From Amnibacterium flavum (GTDB taxonomy: Bacteria; Actinomycetota; Actinomycetes; Actinomycetales; Microbacteriaceae), in assembly GCF_003097495.1 (NCBI RefSeq), contig NZ_QEOP01000001.1, forward strand, positions 1,240,001-1,304,000: a stretch of 64,000 nt of DNA. Direction: 5' to 3'. The notes below the pieces were generated by a model. It was not told the DNA's origin and did no database searches. It saw only the letters and a program-made list of their open reading frames with translations. The translations under genes were made by a program, and so were the position numbers. Of the stretch, positions 41,488 to 51,648 are shown in pieces (position 1 is the stretch's first letter; each line of letters begins with the position of its first letter).

Positions 41488-43944
41488 ATGGCTCGCAGCG
41501 AGAACACCGCATCAGCACCGCCCGCACCCCCGATCGACGATGAGACCGTCGCCGAACTCGACACCTGGTGGCGCGCCGCCAACTACCTGTCCGTCGGGCA
41601 GATCTATCTCCTCGGCAACGCGCTGCTGCGCGAGCCGCTGAAGGCGGAGCACGTCAAACCGCGGCTCCTCGGCCACTGGGGCACGACCCCCGGGCTCAAC
41701 TTCATCTACGCCCATCTGAACCGGGCCATCCGCGATCGCGACCTCGACACGATCTTCGTCGCAGGACCGGGCCACGGCGGTCCCGCGGTGGTCGCGAGCT
41801 CGTACCTCGACGGCACCTACTCCGAGATCTACAGCGACATCGACCGGTCGGTCACCGGGGTTCAGAAACTCATGCGGCAGTTCTCGTTCCCGGGCGGCAT
41901 CCCGAGCCATGCCGCACCGGAGACGCCCGGATCGATCCACGAGGGCGGGGAGCTCGGCTACGCCCTCTCCCACGCCTACGGTGCCGCCTTCGACAATCCG
42001 GGGCTGCTCGTCGCCGCGGTCGTCGGCGACGGCGAGGCCGAGACGGGCCCGCTCGCCACGAGCTGGCACTCCAACAAGTTCGTCGACGCGGCCCAGGACG
42101 GCGTCGTCCTGCCGATCCTGCACCTGAACGGCTACAAGATCGCCAACCCGACGATCCTCGCCCGCATCCCCGAGTCCGAGCTGCTCGACCTCATGCGCGG
42201 CTACGGCCACGAGCCGTTCCTGTTCTCCGCCGACGCCGACGAGCCGCACGACGAGGTGCACCGCCGGTTCGCGACCCTGCTCGACGAGGTCCTCGATCGG
42301 ATCGCCGCCATCAAGGCCTCGGCCGCCGACGGAACACTCGAGGATCGTCTGCGCTGGCCCATGATCATCTTCCGCACGCCCAAGGGGTGGACGGGACCCA
42401 AGGAGGTCGACGGCAAGAAGACGGAGGGCAGCTGGCGCTCGCACCAGGTGCCCCTCGCGAATGCCCGCGATACTCCGGAGCACACGAAACTCCTCGAGGA
42501 CTGGCTGCGCTCGTACCGTCCCGAGGAGCTGTTCGACGAGGACGGTGTGCTGATCCCGCTGGCCACGGCGCTCGCCCCGGTCGGCGATCGGCGGATGAGC
42601 GCGAACCCGCACGCCAACGGCGGGCTGCTGCGCCGCGACCTCCGGCTGCCGGACTTCCGCGACTACGCCGTCGAGGTCGCCGAGCCGGGCGGGTCCACCG
42701 CGGAGGCGACCAAGGTGCTCGGCACCTGGATGGCCGACCTGATGAGACTGAACCCCGACAACTTCCGGCTGTTCGGGCCCGACGAGGTGAACTCGAACCG
42801 GCTCTCACCCGTTTTCGACGTCACCGACCGGCAGTGGGACGCGATCACCGTGGAGGGCGACGATCACCTCGCCCGGGCGGGGCGCGTGATGGAGGTGCTC
42901 AGCGAGCACCAATGCCAGGGCTGGCTCGAGGGGTACCTGCTCACCGGCCGGCACGGCGTGTTCACCAGCTACGAGGCGTTCATCCACATCGTGGATTCGA
43001 TGCTCAACCAGCATGCCAAATGGCTGAAGGTCGCCCGCACCCTGCCGTGGCGACGGCCGATCTCGTCGCTCAACTACCTGCTCAGCTCCCATGTCTGGCG
43101 TCAGGACCACAACGGCTTCTCCCACCAGGATCCCGGCTTCATCGATTTCGTCGTCAACAAGAAGGCGGATGTCGTCCGCGTCTACCTTCCGTTCGACGCG
43201 AACACGCTGCTGTCGACCTACGACCACTGCCTGCGCACCACCGACTACGTCAACGTGGTCGTCGCGGGCAAGCAGCCGACCGCCAACTGGCTCACGATGG
43301 ACGAGGCGATCGCGCACTGCACGCGGGGTCTCGGCATCTTCGAGTGGGCGGGCACCGAGGTCGCGGGCGAGGAACCCGACGTGGTGCTCGCCTGCGCCGG
43401 CGATGTACCGACGCTCGAGACCCTCGCCGCGGCGAAGATCCTGCGCCGGCACCTGCCCGACCTCAAGGTGCGGGTGGTCAACGTCGTCGACCTGATGCGA
43501 CTGCAGACGGAGTCCGAGCATCCGCACGGCATGAGCGACGCCGCGTACAACGCGCTGTTCACGACCGACAAGCCCGTCATCTTCGCCTACCACGGCTACC
43601 CGTGGCTCATCCACCGACTCACCTACCGTCGCGCCGGCCACGACAACCTGCACGTGCGCGGCTACAAGGAGGAGGGCACGACCACCACCCCCTTCGACAT
43701 GGTGATGCTCAACGACCTCGACCGCTTCCACCTCGTCATCGACGTGCTCGACCGCGTGCCGGGTCTGGCCGAGCGCAGCGGCGCGCTGCGCCAGAACATG
43801 CAGGACGCCCGCATCCACGCCCGCCAGTACACCCGCGAGTACGGCGAGGACATCCCCGAGGTCGCGAACTGGGGGTGGCCCGACGACGAGTCCGGCCGCA
43901 CCACCTCGCAGGCGGGCACCGACACCGGAGGCGACAACGCCTGA
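41488..43944 (+). CDS. xfp: Phosphoketolase (xylulose-5-phosphate/fructose-6-phosphate)
   Basis: The 818-residue ThDP enzyme cleaves xylulose-5-P or fructose-6-P with phosphate to acetyl-phosphate plus an aldose phosphate. Motifs: [61 protein letters not shown], the ThDP/Mg-binding [19 protein letters not shown], and [17 protein letters not shown]. Length is right for the family. The acetyl-phosphate product feeds the downstream pta-ackA pair. The C-terminal 25 residues are polar and variable. A hairpin repeat follows 17 bp after the stop. Confidence 0.95.
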   Translation: MARSENTASAPPAPPIDDETVAELDTWWRAANYLSVGQIYLLGNALLREPLKAEHVKPRLLGHWGTTPGLNFIYAHLNRAIRDRDLDTIFVAGPGHGGPAVVASSYLDGTYSEIYSDIDRSVTGVQKLMRQFSFPGGIPSHAAPETPGSIHEGGELGYALSHAYGAAFDNPGLLVAAVVGDGEAETGPLATSWHSNKFVDAAQDGVVLPILHLNGYKIANPTILARIPESELLDLMRGYGHEPFLFSADADEPHDEVHRRFATLLDEVLDRIAAIKASAADGTLEDRLRWPMIIFRTPKGWTGPKEVDGKKTEGSWRSHQVPLANARDTPEHTKLLEDWLRSYRPEELFDEDGVLIPLATALAPVGDRRMSANPHANGGLLRRDLRLPDFRDYAVEVAEPGGSTAEATKVLGTWMADLMRLNPDNFRLFGPDEVNSNRLSPVFDVTDRQWDAITVEGDDHLARAGRVMEVLSEHQCQGWLEGYLLTGRHGVFTSYEAFIHIVDSMLNQHAKWLKVARTLPWRRPISSLNYLLSSHVWRQDHNGFSHQDPGFIDFVVNKKADVVRVYLPFDANTLLSTYDHCLRTTDYVNVVVAGKQPTANWLTMDEAIAHCTRGLGIFEWAGTEVAGEEPDVVLACAGDVPTLETLAAAKILRRHLPDLKVRVVNVVDLMRLQTESEHPHGMSDAAYNALFTTDKPVIFAYHGYPWLIHRLTYRRAGHDNLHVRGYKEEGTTTTPFDMVMLNDLDRFHLVIDVLDRVPGLAERSGALRQNMQDARIHARQYTREYGEDIPEVANWGWPDDESGRTTSQAGTDTGGDNA

Positions 43945-43961
43945 CCGGTATTCCGGGCACC

Positions 43962-44002
43962 TACGCGCGTTCCGGCGCTCTGGACGCGCCGGAACGTGCG
44001 TA
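43962..44002. repeat. REP-like hairpin (third copy of the family at 6.1-6.4 kb)
   Basis: A 17-bp arm at 43962-43978 (ending CGTTCCGGCGC) pairs 16/17 with 43986-44002 (starting GCGCCGGAACG) across a 7-nt loop. The preceding TTCCGGGC also matches the left element at 6115-6170. Lying just after xfp, it could double as a terminator. Confidence 0.7.
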
Positions 44003-44078
44003 CGAGTCCGAACCCCTCGGAGCATGCGTGAGCCAGGGGAGCCAACCCTATTTCGACGTGAAGTAGAAATTAGATCGG

Positions 44079-44084
44079 TAGACT
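44079..44084 (+). promoter_or_regulatory. -10 element of a leaderless promoter for pta
   Basis: TAGACT followed by 7 nt and GTG 44092. It gives pta-ackA a promoter separate from xfp. Confidence 0.6.
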
Positions 44085-44091
44085 TCCGACC

Positions 44092-46218
44092 GTGACCATC
44101 GAGACGAGAAACGTCTACATCACCTCCGTCGAAGGCGATACCGGGAAGTCCACGGTGGCTCTCGGTGTGCTGGACACCCTGACCCACGAACTCGATCGCG
44201 TCGGAGTCTTCCGGCCGGTCGCACGCTCCACCAGCGAGCGCGACTACGTGCTGGAACTGCTGCTCGAGCACGACGGCGTCGACCTCGCCTACGAGGACTG
44301 CATCGGGGTCTCCTACGACGACGTGCACGCCAACCCCGAGGCCGCCCTGTCCCGCATCGTCGACCGCTACAAAGCGGTCGAGGCGCAGTGCTCCGCCGTT
44401 GTCATCCTCGGCTCCGACTACACCGACGTCGGAACGCCGACCGAGCTCTCCTTCAACGCCCGCGTCGCCGCGAACCTGGGCGCGCCGGTCGTCCTCGTGC
44501 TCGGCGGCAGGGCCGCGCAGCACGGCGGCGAGCTGACCGCACCCCGGGCTCGCACCGCCGACGAGCTCGCTCAGATCGCGGAGGTCGCCGTGGGGGAGCT
44601 GCACAACGAGCACGCGACCCTCCTCGCCGTCGTCGCCAACCGGGTGGATCCCGCGATCCTCCAGGCGGTCCGCTTCTCGGTGGGGCTCAGCGTGCACGAC
44701 CAGGGCGTCCCCGTCTGGGCGATCCCCGAAGACGTCATGCTCGTCGCACCCACCATGCAGAACCTCCTCGACGCCACCGGGGGCACCCTCGTGACCGGCG
44801 ACGCGGCCATGCTGCAGCGCTCCGTCTACGGTGTGGTCGTCGCCGGGATGTCGATGGTCAACGTCCTGCCGCGCCTGACCGAGGGCGCTGTCGTCGTCGT
44901 CCCGAGCGACCGGGTCGAAGTGCTCGTCGCCGCCCTGCTCGCCCAGTCGTCCGGAACGTTCCCCTCACTGGCCGGCATCCTCCTGAACGGCGGATTCCCC
45001 CTTCCGGAGCAGATCGAGCGCCTCATCGAGGGCGTCGAGGTCAACCTGCCCATCGTGACGACTCCGCTCGGCACCTACGAGACGACGCTGCGGGTGACCC
45101 GTGCGCGGGGACGGCTCGCCGCGGAGTCCCCGGCCAAGTTCGAGCAGGCGCTCGCCCTGTTCGAGCGGTCGGTCGACCGCAAGGCCCTCGTCGACCTGCT
45201 CGAGGTGAAGCGCACGACCATCACGACCCCTCTCATGTTCGAGCACCGTCTCCTCGAACAGGCCAGGGCCGCCGGATCCCACATCGTCCTGCCGGAGGGC
45301 GGCGACGACCGCATCCTCCTCGCCGCCGACCGTCTCCTCCGACGCGACGTCGTGAAGCTCACAATCCTCGGCGACGAGGCCGAGATCCGTGCCCGTGCGT
45401 CGTCGCTCGGCGCCGATCTCTCGGCCGCCTCGATCGTCAGCCCGCTCGATCCCGAGCTGCGGCAGCGCTTCGCCGAGGAGTACACCCGGCTGCGGGCGCA
45501 CAAGGGCATGACGATCGACATCGCTCTCAACGTCGTCACCGACGTCTCCTACTTCGGCACGATGATGGTCCACCTCGGCCTCGCCGACGGCATGGTCTCG
45601 GGTGCGGCGCACACGACGGCGCACACGATCCGGCCCTCGTTCGAGATCATCAAGACCAAGCCCGGTGTCTCGGTCGTCTCGAGCGTCTTCCTGATGGCGC
45701 TCGCCGACAGGGTGCTCGTCTACGGCGACTGCGCGGTCATCCCCGATCCGACGAGCGATCAGCTCGCCGACATCGCGGTCTCGTCCGCCACGACCGCCTC
45801 GGCGTTCGGCATCGACCCGCGGATCGCGATGCTGTCCTACTCGACGGGTGAGTCCGGTGAGGGGGCCGACGTCGAGAAGGTGCGCGCCGCCACGGCGCTC
45901 GTGCGCGAGCGGCGCCCCGACCTTCTCGTCGAGGGACCCATCCAGTACGACGCCGCCGCCGATGTGGCCGTCGCCGCAGCCAAACTCCCCGGCTCGGCGG
46001 TCGCGGGGCGGGCGACGGTGTTCATCTTCCCCGACCTCAACACCGGCAACAACACCTACAAGGCCGTCCAGCGCAGCGCGGGCGCCGTCGCGATCGGGCC
46101 GGTCCTGCAGGGGCTCAACAAACCCGTCAACGACCTGTCCCGTGGGGCGCTCGTGCACGACATCGTCAACACGGTCGCGATCACCGCGATCCAGGCGGGG
46201 AACGAGGCCGCATCATGA
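44092..46218 (+). CDS. pta: Phosphate acetyltransferase (long form)
   Basis: The 708-residue product has three parts. The N-terminal P-loop/BioD-like domain begins YITSVEGDTGKSTVALG. A DRTGG-type regulatory domain spans roughly residues 215-330. The catalytic phosphotransacetylase domain runs from about residue 375 (EGGDDRILLAADRLLRRDVVKLTILG, MVHLGLADGMVSGAAHTTAHTIRPSFEIIK, FIFPDLNTGNNTYKAVQRSAGAVAIGPVLQG). It interconverts acetyl-phosphate and acetyl-CoA. GTG start 7 nt after a TAGACT -10. The ackA start overlaps its stop by 4 bp. Confidence 0.95.
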   Translation: MTIETRNVYITSVEGDTGKSTVALGVLDTLTHELDRVGVFRPVARSTSERDYVLELLLEHDGVDLAYEDCIGVSYDDVHANPEAALSRIVDRYKAVEAQCSAVVILGSDYTDVGTPTELSFNARVAANLGAPVVLVLGGRAAQHGGELTAPRARTADELAQIAEVAVGELHNEHATLLAVVANRVDPAILQAVRFSVGLSVHDQGVPVWAIPEDVMLVAPTMQNLLDATGGTLVTGDAAMLQRSVYGVVVAGMSMVNVLPRLTEGAVVVVPSDRVEVLVAALLAQSSGTFPSLAGILLNGGFPLPEQIERLIEGVEVNLPIVTTPLGTYETTLRVTRARGRLAAESPAKFEQALALFERSVDRKALVDLLEVKRTTITTPLMFEHRLLEQARAAGSHIVLPEGGDDRILLAADRLLRRDVVKLTILGDEAEIRARASSLGADLSAASIVSPLDPELRQRFAEEYTRLRAHKGMTIDIALNVVTDVSYFGTMMVHLGLADGMVSGAAHTTAHTIRPSFEIIKTKPGVSVVSSVFLMALADRVLVYGDCAVIPDPTSDQLADIAVSSATTASAFGIDPRIAMLSYSTGESGEGADVEKVRAATALVRERRPDLLVEGPIQYDAAADVAVAAAKLPGSAVAGRATVFIFPDLNTGNNTYKAVQRSAGAVAIGPVLQGLNKPVNDLSRGALVHDIVNTVAITAIQAGNEAAS

Positions 46219-47399
46219 CCGGGGTTCTCGTCATCAACAGTGGCTCGTCCTCGCTCAAGTACCAGCTCATCGAGAGCGAGACCGAGACCGTCCTTGCGAA
46301 GGGCCTGATCGAGCGGATCGGCCAGGACACCGGCGCGACCACGCATTGGACGCCGGACGGGGAGTGGCGCTCCGAGCCACCGATGGCCGACCACGCCGCA
46401 GCCTTCTCCTCGATGATCGCCTCGTTCGAGGAGCACGGCCCCTCGATCGCCGATGGTGCGATCGGCGCGATCGGCCACCGCGTCGTGCACGGCGGAGCCC
46501 GCTTCTTCGCGCCGACACTCGTGACGCCGGCCGTCGAGAAGGACATCGACGAGCTGGCGGAGTACGCCCCTCTGCACAACCCCGCCAACCTGGCGGGCAT
46601 CGTCGCCGCCCGGGAGGCGTTCCCCGGCATCCCGCAGGTCGCCGTGTTCGACACCGCGTTCCACCAGACCATGCCGCCCGAGGCATACACCTACGCGATC
46701 GACGCCGAGACGGCCGCGAAGTACCGGATCCGTCGCTATGGATTCCATGGCACCTCGCACAAGTACGTGTCCGAGAAGGCGGCGGAGTTCCTCGGCATCC
46801 CGCTCGAGCGCTCGCGCATCATCGTCCTCCACCTCGGCAACGGCGCCTCCGCCTGCGCCGTCGAGAACGGCAGGTCCGTCGACACCTCGATGGGCTTCAC
46901 ACCGCTCGAGGGCCTCGTGATGGGCTCCCGTTCCGGCGACCTCGACCCCGCCGTCGTCTTCCAGCTCGCCCGCTTCGGCGGCCTGAGCCTCGACGAGCTC
47001 GACGATCTCCTCAACAAGCACAGCGGTCTGCTCGGCCTCACCGGCACCGCCGACATGCGCGATGTCACGCGCGCCGCGAACGAGGGCGACGAGACGGCGC
47101 GGATCGCGCTCGGTGTCTACGCGCACCGCATCAAGCACTACGTCGGCGCCTACCTCGCCGAACTCGGCGGGGCCGACGCGATCGTCTTCACCGCGGGTGT
47201 CGGCGAGAACGCGGCCGACGTGCGCGCTCTGTCGCTCGCAGGTCTCGCCGGGCTCGGCATCGCCGTCGACGACGAGCTGAACACGGCGGGCACGCGCGGG
47301 GCCCGTCGCATCTCGCCCGACGACACCCCCGTCGCCGTGCTGGTCATCCCGACGGATGAGGAGCTCGAGATCGCCCGGCAGACCGTCGCCGTCCTGTAA
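46215..47399 (+). CDS. ackA: Acetate kinase
   Basis: The 394-residue ASKHA-fold kinase makes acetate and ATP from acetyl-phosphate. Motifs: VLVINSGSSSLKYQLI, IGHRVVHGGARF, YGFHGTSHKYVS, HLGNGASACAVENGRSVDTSMGFTPLEGLVMGSRSGDLDP and FTAGVGENAADVR. With xfp and pta it completes a phosphoketolase-acetate bypass. The start overlaps pta by 4 bp. A GC-rich hairpin follows. Confidence 0.96.
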   Translation: MTGVLVINSGSSSLKYQLIESETETVLAKGLIERIGQDTGATTHWTPDGEWRSEPPMADHAAAFSSMIASFEEHGPSIADGAIGAIGHRVVHGGARFFAPTLVTPAVEKDIDELAEYAPLHNPANLAGIVAAREAFPGIPQVAVFDTAFHQTMPPEAYTYAIDAETAAKYRIRRYGFHGTSHKYVSEKAAEFLGIPLERSRIIVLHLGNGASACAVENGRSVDTSMGFTPLEGLVMGSRSGDLDPAVVFQLARFGGLSLDELDDLLNKHSGLLGLTGTADMRDVTRAANEGDETARIALGVYAHRIKHYVGAYLAELGGADAIVFTAGVGENAADVRALSLAGLAGLGIAVDDELNTAGTRGARRISPDDTPVAVLVIPTDEELEIARQTVAVL

Positions 47400-47420
47400 C
47401 ACCGCGACTTCCGCGTCGGT

Positions 47421-47453
47421 CGCGGGGCACGCGGTCCGAACCGCCTCCCCGCG
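47421..47453. terminator. GC-rich hairpin after ackA
   Basis: CGCGGGG pairs with CCCCGCG as the outer stem and GCGGT with ACCGC as the inner stem, joined by small internal loops around a CCGA turn. It lies 22 bp after the ackA stop and just before the serA promoter region. No T-tract. Confidence 0.55.
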
Positions 47454-47501
47454 CGCCGATAGCATTACTACCGTTTGTGCCCATCGCCTGAAGGATGCAC
47501 C

Positions 47502-49097
47502 GTGACGAAGCCGATCGTGCTGATCGCCGAAGAACTCTCGCCCGCCACCGTCGAGGCCCTCGGGCCCGACTTCGACGTCCGCAACGTCGACGGCACCGAC
47601 CGACCCGCGTTCCTCGCGGCGATCGCCGACGCCAGTGCGGTCCTCGTGCGCTCCGCGACGCAGATCGACTCCGAGGCGCTCGCCGCGGCGAAACAGCTGA
47701 AGGTGGTCGCGCGCGCCGGTGTCGGCCTCGACAACGTCGACATCCCCGCCGCCACCACCGCGGGCGTGATGGTCGTGAACGCGCCCACCTCGAACATCGT
47801 CTCGGCCGCCGAGCTCGCGATCGGGCACCTGCTCTCGCTCGCCCGTCACATCCCCGACGCCAACGCGTCGCTCAAGGCGGGGGACTGGAAGCGCTCGAAG
47901 TTCACGGGCGTCGAGCTCTACGAGAAGACGATCGGAATCGTCGGTCTCGGCCGCATCGGCACCCTGGTCGCCCAGCGTCTCGCCGGCTTCGGTGCGACCC
48001 TCGTCGGCTACGACCCGTACGTGACCCCGAGCCGCGCGCAGCAGCTCGGCATCGAGCTCGTCTCGCTCGACGACCTCGTCGAGCGCAGCGACTTCATCAC
48101 CATCCACATCCCCAAGACGCCCGAGACGACCGGCCTCATCGGTGCAGCGGAGTTCGCGAAGGCCAAGCCCAACCTGCGCATCGTGAACGCCAGCCGCGGC
48201 GGGATCATCGACGAGACCGCACTCTTCGACGCGCTGTCCGCGCGGCGGATCGCGGGCGCCGGCATCGACGTCTTCGTCAGCGAACCGCCCACCGGTTCGC
48301 CGCTGCTCGGCCTGGACAACATCGTCGTCACCCCGCACCTCGGCGCCTCGACCGACGAGGCGCAGGAGAAGGCCGGCATCTCGGTCGCCAAGTCGGTGCG
48401 TCTCGCGCTCTCGGGAGAGCTCGTCCCCGACGCGGTCAACGTCGCGGGCGGGGTCATCGACCCCTACGTGCGCCCCGGCATCTCGCTCGTGGAGAAGCTC
48501 GGTCAGGTGTTCGCCGGCCTCGCCGACGGACCCATCGCGAGCGTCGACATCGAGGTCCGCGGCGAGCTCGTCAGCTACGACGTCAGCGTGCTGAAGCTCG
48601 CCGCTCTCAAGGGCGTCTTCAGCGGTGTCGTCAGCGAGCAGGTCTCCTACGTCAACGCTCCGCTCATCGCGGAGCAGCGCGAGATCACCGTGCGCCTGCT
48701 GACCGACCCGGTCTCCGAGGAGTACCGCAACGTCATCACCATCCGCGGTGCCCTCGCCGACGGCACCGCCGTCTCGGTGTCCGGAACGCTCATCGGAACG
48801 AAGCAGATCGAGAAGATCGTCGAGATCAACGGCTACGACGTCGAGGTCCCCTTCGCCGAGCACTTCGTCGTGTTCTCCTACGACGACCGTCCCGGAATCG
48901 TCGCGATCTACGGCAAGAAGTTCGGCGACGCCGGCATCAACATCGCCGGCATGCAGATCGCCCGCCGCGGTCGTGGCGGCAAGGCGCTGAGCGTGCTCAC
49001 AATCGACAGTCAGGCGCCCGATGCCCTCCTCGAGGAGGTGCGGGTCGCCATCGACGCCGACACGTTCCGCGAGATCGACCTGGTGGATCTGGTCTAG
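47502..49097 (+). CDS. serA: D-3-phosphoglycerate dehydrogenase (type with ACT domain)
   Basis: The 531-residue enzyme carries out the first step of serine synthesis. The substrate domain is followed by the NAD-binding [16 protein letters not shown] near residue 147, the catalytic Arg in [14 protein letters not shown], Glu near FVSEPPTG and His in TPHLGAST. An intervening ASB-like domain (residues about 310-450) and a C-terminal ACT domain ([32 protein letters not shown]) allow serine feedback. GTG 47502 is chosen because GAAGGA lies 7 nt upstream; TTG 47475 is less likely. Confidence 0.96.
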   Translation: MTKPIVLIAEELSPATVEALGPDFDVRNVDGTDRPAFLAAIADASAVLVRSATQIDSEALAAAKQLKVVARAGVGLDNVDIPAATTAGVMVVNAPTSNIVSAAELAIGHLLSLARHIPDANASLKAGDWKRSKFTGVELYEKTIGIVGLGRIGTLVAQRLAGFGATLVGYDPYVTPSRAQQLGIELVSLDDLVERSDFITIHIPKTPETTGLIGAAEFAKAKPNLRIVNASRGGIIDETALFDALSARRIAGAGIDVFVSEPPTGSPLLGLDNIVVTPHLGASTDEAQEKAGISVAKSVRLALSGELVPDAVNVAGGVIDPYVRPGISLVEKLGQVFAGLADGPIASVDIEVRGELVSYDVSVLKLAALKGVFSGVVSEQVSYVNAPLIAEQREITVRLLTDPVSEEYRNVITIRGALADGTAVSVSGTLIGTKQIEKIVEINGYDVEVPFAEHFVVFSYDDRPGIVAIYGKKFGDAGINIAGMQIARRGRGGKALSVLTIDSQAPDALLEEVRVAIDADTFREIDLVDLV

Positions 49098-49215
49098 CGC
49101 TCCGCTGGGCTCAGCGTGCGGCTCATCCGGCGTGGTGACTGACGGCGACCTCGTCGATCGGCGGCATCTCGTACCGGATACCCTGGATCGTCCGCTGAAA
49201 GTCGTCAGGAGAGTC

Positions 49216-50277
49216 ATGTCCCGCACCGTCTCGATCGCCGCCATCCCGGGAGACGGCATCGGCCCCGAAGTCGTCGCAGAGGCACTCAAGGTGCTCCACG
49301 CCGCGGCGCCCGACGACGTGGACTTCGCGATCACCGAGTTCGAGCTCGGTGCCGGACGCTACCTCGAGACCGGCGATGTGCTGCCCGACGACGAGCTCGA
49401 GCGGATCAAGCAGCACGACGCGATCGTGCTCGGCGCGGTCGGGGGAGTCCCGGGCGACCCCCGCCTGGTCGGCGCCAACATCGAACGCGGACTCCTCCTC
49501 AAGCTCCGCTTCGACCTTGACCACTACGTCAACCTGCGCCCCACCGTTCTCTTCCCCGGAGCGGTGAGCCCGCTCGCCCACCCCGGAGAGGTCGACTTCG
49601 TCGTCGTCCGTGAGGGCACCGAGGGAGCGTACGTCGGCAACGGCGGCAGCATGCGAACCGGCACCCCGCACGAAGTCGCGACCGAGGTCAGCCTCAACAC
49701 CGCCTACGGCGTCGAACGGCTCGTCCGATACGCCTTCCAGCTCGCGACCACGCGCCGCAGCAAACTGACGCTGGTGCACAAGACCAACGTGCTGACCAAC
49801 GCCGGCGCGCTGTGGAAGCGGCTGACCGACGCCGTCGCCGCCGAATATCCGACGGTCGCCGTCGACTACCTGCACATCGACGCCGCCACGATCTTCTTCG
49901 TCACCGACCCTGCTAGATTCGACGTCATCGTCACGGACAACCTCTTCGGCGACATCCTCACCGACTTGGCCGGCGCAATCAGCGGCGGCATCGGTCTCGC
50001 AGCCTCGGGCAACATCAACCCCGACGGAAGCGCTCCCTCGATGTTCGAGCCCGTGCACGGTTCCGCGCCCGACATCGCAGGACAGCAGAAGGCTGATCCG
50101 ACCGCCGCGATCCTCTCGATCGCGCTCCTGCTCGACCACCTCGGCTACGCCGACTCGGCCGCCCGGGTGAGCGACGCGGTCCGGGCGGATCTCGCCTCCC
50201 GCGCAGAGACCGGCGCTCCCCGCCGAACCTCCGAAACCGGCGACGCCATCGTCGCCCTCCTCACGTCCAAGGACTGA
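49216..50277 (+). CDS. leuB: 3-isopropylmalate dehydrogenase
   Basis: The 353-residue beta-decarboxylating dehydrogenase has [39 protein letters not shown] (substrate Arg residues), [28 protein letters not shown] (catalytic Lys), [29 protein letters not shown] and [14 protein letters not shown]. It oxidises 3-isopropylmalate in leucine synthesis; the VREGTEG region is as in actinobacterial LeuB, and the related tartrate dehydrogenases are less likely beside ilvE. CAGGAG precedes the ATG. ilvE starts 2 bp after the stop. Confidence 0.92.
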   Translation: MSRTVSIAAIPGDGIGPEVVAEALKVLHAAAPDDVDFAITEFELGAGRYLETGDVLPDDELERIKQHDAIVLGAVGGVPGDPRLVGANIERGLLLKLRFDLDHYVNLRPTVLFPGAVSPLAHPGEVDFVVVREGTEGAYVGNGGSMRTGTPHEVATEVSLNTAYGVERLVRYAFQLATTRRSKLTLVHKTNVLTNAGALWKRLTDAVAAEYPTVAVDYLHIDAATIFFVTDPARFDVIVTDNLFGDILTDLAGAISGGIGLAASGNINPDGSAPSMFEPVHGSAPDIAGQQKADPTAAILSIALLLDHLGYADSAARVSDAVRADLASRAETGAPRRTSETGDAIVALLTSKD

Positions 50278-50279
50278 CA

Positions 50280-51383
50280 ATGACCACCACAACGACCTTC
50301 CCGCTCGCCTTCTCCACGACGCCGTCGCAGGCCGCCCGCGACGAGGCCGAGCGCGAGGAGATCCTCGCCGACCCCGGCTTCGGCAAGCACTTCACCGACC
50401 ACATGGTGCAGATCACCTGGACCGTCGACGGCGGATGGCACGACGCCGAGGTCGTCCCCTACGGACCCATCACCCTCGACCCCGCCGCGTCGGTCCTGCA
50501 CTACGCGCAGGAGATCTTCGAGGGCCTCAAGGCGTACCGTCACGCCGACGGCTCGATCTGGAGCTTCCGCCCCGAAGCCAACGCCCTCCGCCTGCAGCGC
50601 TCCGCCGAGCGCCTCGCCCTGCCGCAGCTGTCCACCGAGGACTTCATCGAGTCGCTCCGCCAGCTGATCGCCGTCGACCGGTCCTGGGTGCCGTCGGCCC
50701 ATGAGACCAGCCTGTACCTGCGGCCCTTCATGTACGCGAGCGAGAGCTTCCTCGGCGTGCGCAGCGCCCACAAGGTCGACTACCGCGTCATCGCCAGCCC
50801 CGCGGGCACCTACTTCACCGGTGGCATCCGCCCCCTGTCGATCTGGCTGTCCACCGACTACACGCGCGCCGGCCGAGGCGGACTCGGCGCGGCGAAGACC
50901 GGCGGCAACTACGCCGCCTCCCTTCTTCCGCAGGAGGAGGCCTACCGCAACGGCTGCGCCCAGGTCCTCTTCCTCGATTCCGACGAGGGCAAGTACATCG
51001 AGGAGCTCGGCGGCATGAACGTCTTCCTCGTGCGCCACGACGGAACCCTCATCACCCCCGAACTCCGCGGCACCATCCTCGAAGGCATCACCCGCGAGAG
51101 CGTCATCCGTCTCGCGAAGGACCGCGGCCACGCCGTCGAGGAGCGCCCCATCTCCGTGCAGGAGTGGCGCGACGGCGTCGCATCGGGTGAGATCACCGAG
51201 GTCTTCGCCTGCGGCACCGCCGCCGTCATCACTCCCATCGGCGTCCTCAAGTCCCGCGACTTCGAGATCGGAGACGCCTCGGCGGAGCCCGGTGCTCTCA
51301 CCATGTCGCTTCGCGAGGAGCTCACCGACATCCAGTACGGCCGCAAGCCCGATCGGCACGGCTGGCTCACCCAGCTCGGCTGA
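50280..51383 (+). CDS. ilvE: Branched-chain amino acid aminotransferase
   Basis: The 367-residue fold-type IV PLP enzyme has HYAQEIFEGLKAYRHADG and LYLRPFMYASE. The Schiff-base Lys lies in LGAAKTGGNYAASLLPQEEA, followed by VLFLDSDEGKYIEELGGMNVF and the PLP-phosphate site FACGTAAVITPIG. It transaminates the keto acids of valine, leucine and isoleucine. Start is 2 bp after the leuB stop, so the two are co-translated. A degenerate repeat cluster follows. Confidence 0.96.
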   Translation: MTTTTTFPLAFSTTPSQAARDEAEREEILADPGFGKHFTDHMVQITWTVDGGWHDAEVVPYGPITLDPAASVLHYAQEIFEGLKAYRHADGSIWSFRPEANALRLQRSAERLALPQLSTEDFIESLRQLIAVDRSWVPSAHETSLYLRPFMYASESFLGVRSAHKVDYRVIASPAGTYFTGGIRPLSIWLSTDYTRAGRGGLGAAKTGGNYAASLLPQEEAYRNGCAQVLFLDSDEGKYIEELGGMNVFLVRHDGTLITPELRGTILEGITRESVIRLAKDRGHAVEERPISVQEWRDGVASGEITEVFACGTAAVITPIGVLKSRDFEIGDASAEPGALTMSLREELTDIQYGRKPDRHGWLTQLG

Positions 51384-51442
51384 GTCGGCTCGTCGCGCGC
51401 CCGGTAGTCATCGGCCCGGGTGTGCGGTCGCGTCGTGCTGCC

Positions 51443-51563
51443 TTCGCTTCGACGGGCTCAGCGGGCGGCGGTGGGCGGGTGCCTTCGCTTCGCAGGCTCA
51501 GCGGGCGGCGGTGGCGGGGTGTTGCGTTGCGGGTGCCTTCGCTTCGACGGGCTCAGCGGGCGG
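51443..51563. repeat. Three degenerate copies of the TTCGNTTCGACG repeat family
   Basis: Copies start at 51443, 51484 and 51538. Each carries TTCGCTTCGACGGGCTCAG or close, then CGGGCGG; the middle copy lacks a base. They match the 30-bp core of the array at 25.9 kb with a few fixed differences. The 265-bp gap between ilvE and the next gene holds little else apart from a leaderless-type -10 at 51636. Confidence 0.8.
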
Positions 51564-51635
51564 CTCGGGTGGGGTGCCGACCACATGGTCGCAGTGGTCG
51601 TGGTCGCTCCGGCTCGGGCGGGAGCGCGGGCCTCC

Positions 51636-51641
51636 TAAGCT
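51636..51641 (+). promoter_or_regulatory. -10 element of a leaderless promoter for the TIM-barrel isomerase
   Basis: TAAGCT followed by 7 nt and GTG 51649. Confidence 0.55.
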
Positions 51642-51648
51642 TGATGGT

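Noticed and set aside
48000-49200. Possible tRNA or small RNA between serA and leuB
   Set aside because: The 118-bp gap shows no cloverleaf or conserved T-loop (GGTTCGANTCC) on either strand.
46056-49334. Very long minus-strand open frame (about 1090 codons) antisense to ackA and serA
   Set aside because: It lies opposite two clearly recognised genes. Its translation is Asp/Glu/Arg/Gly-rich with no domain, the usual shadow of high-GC codon bias.
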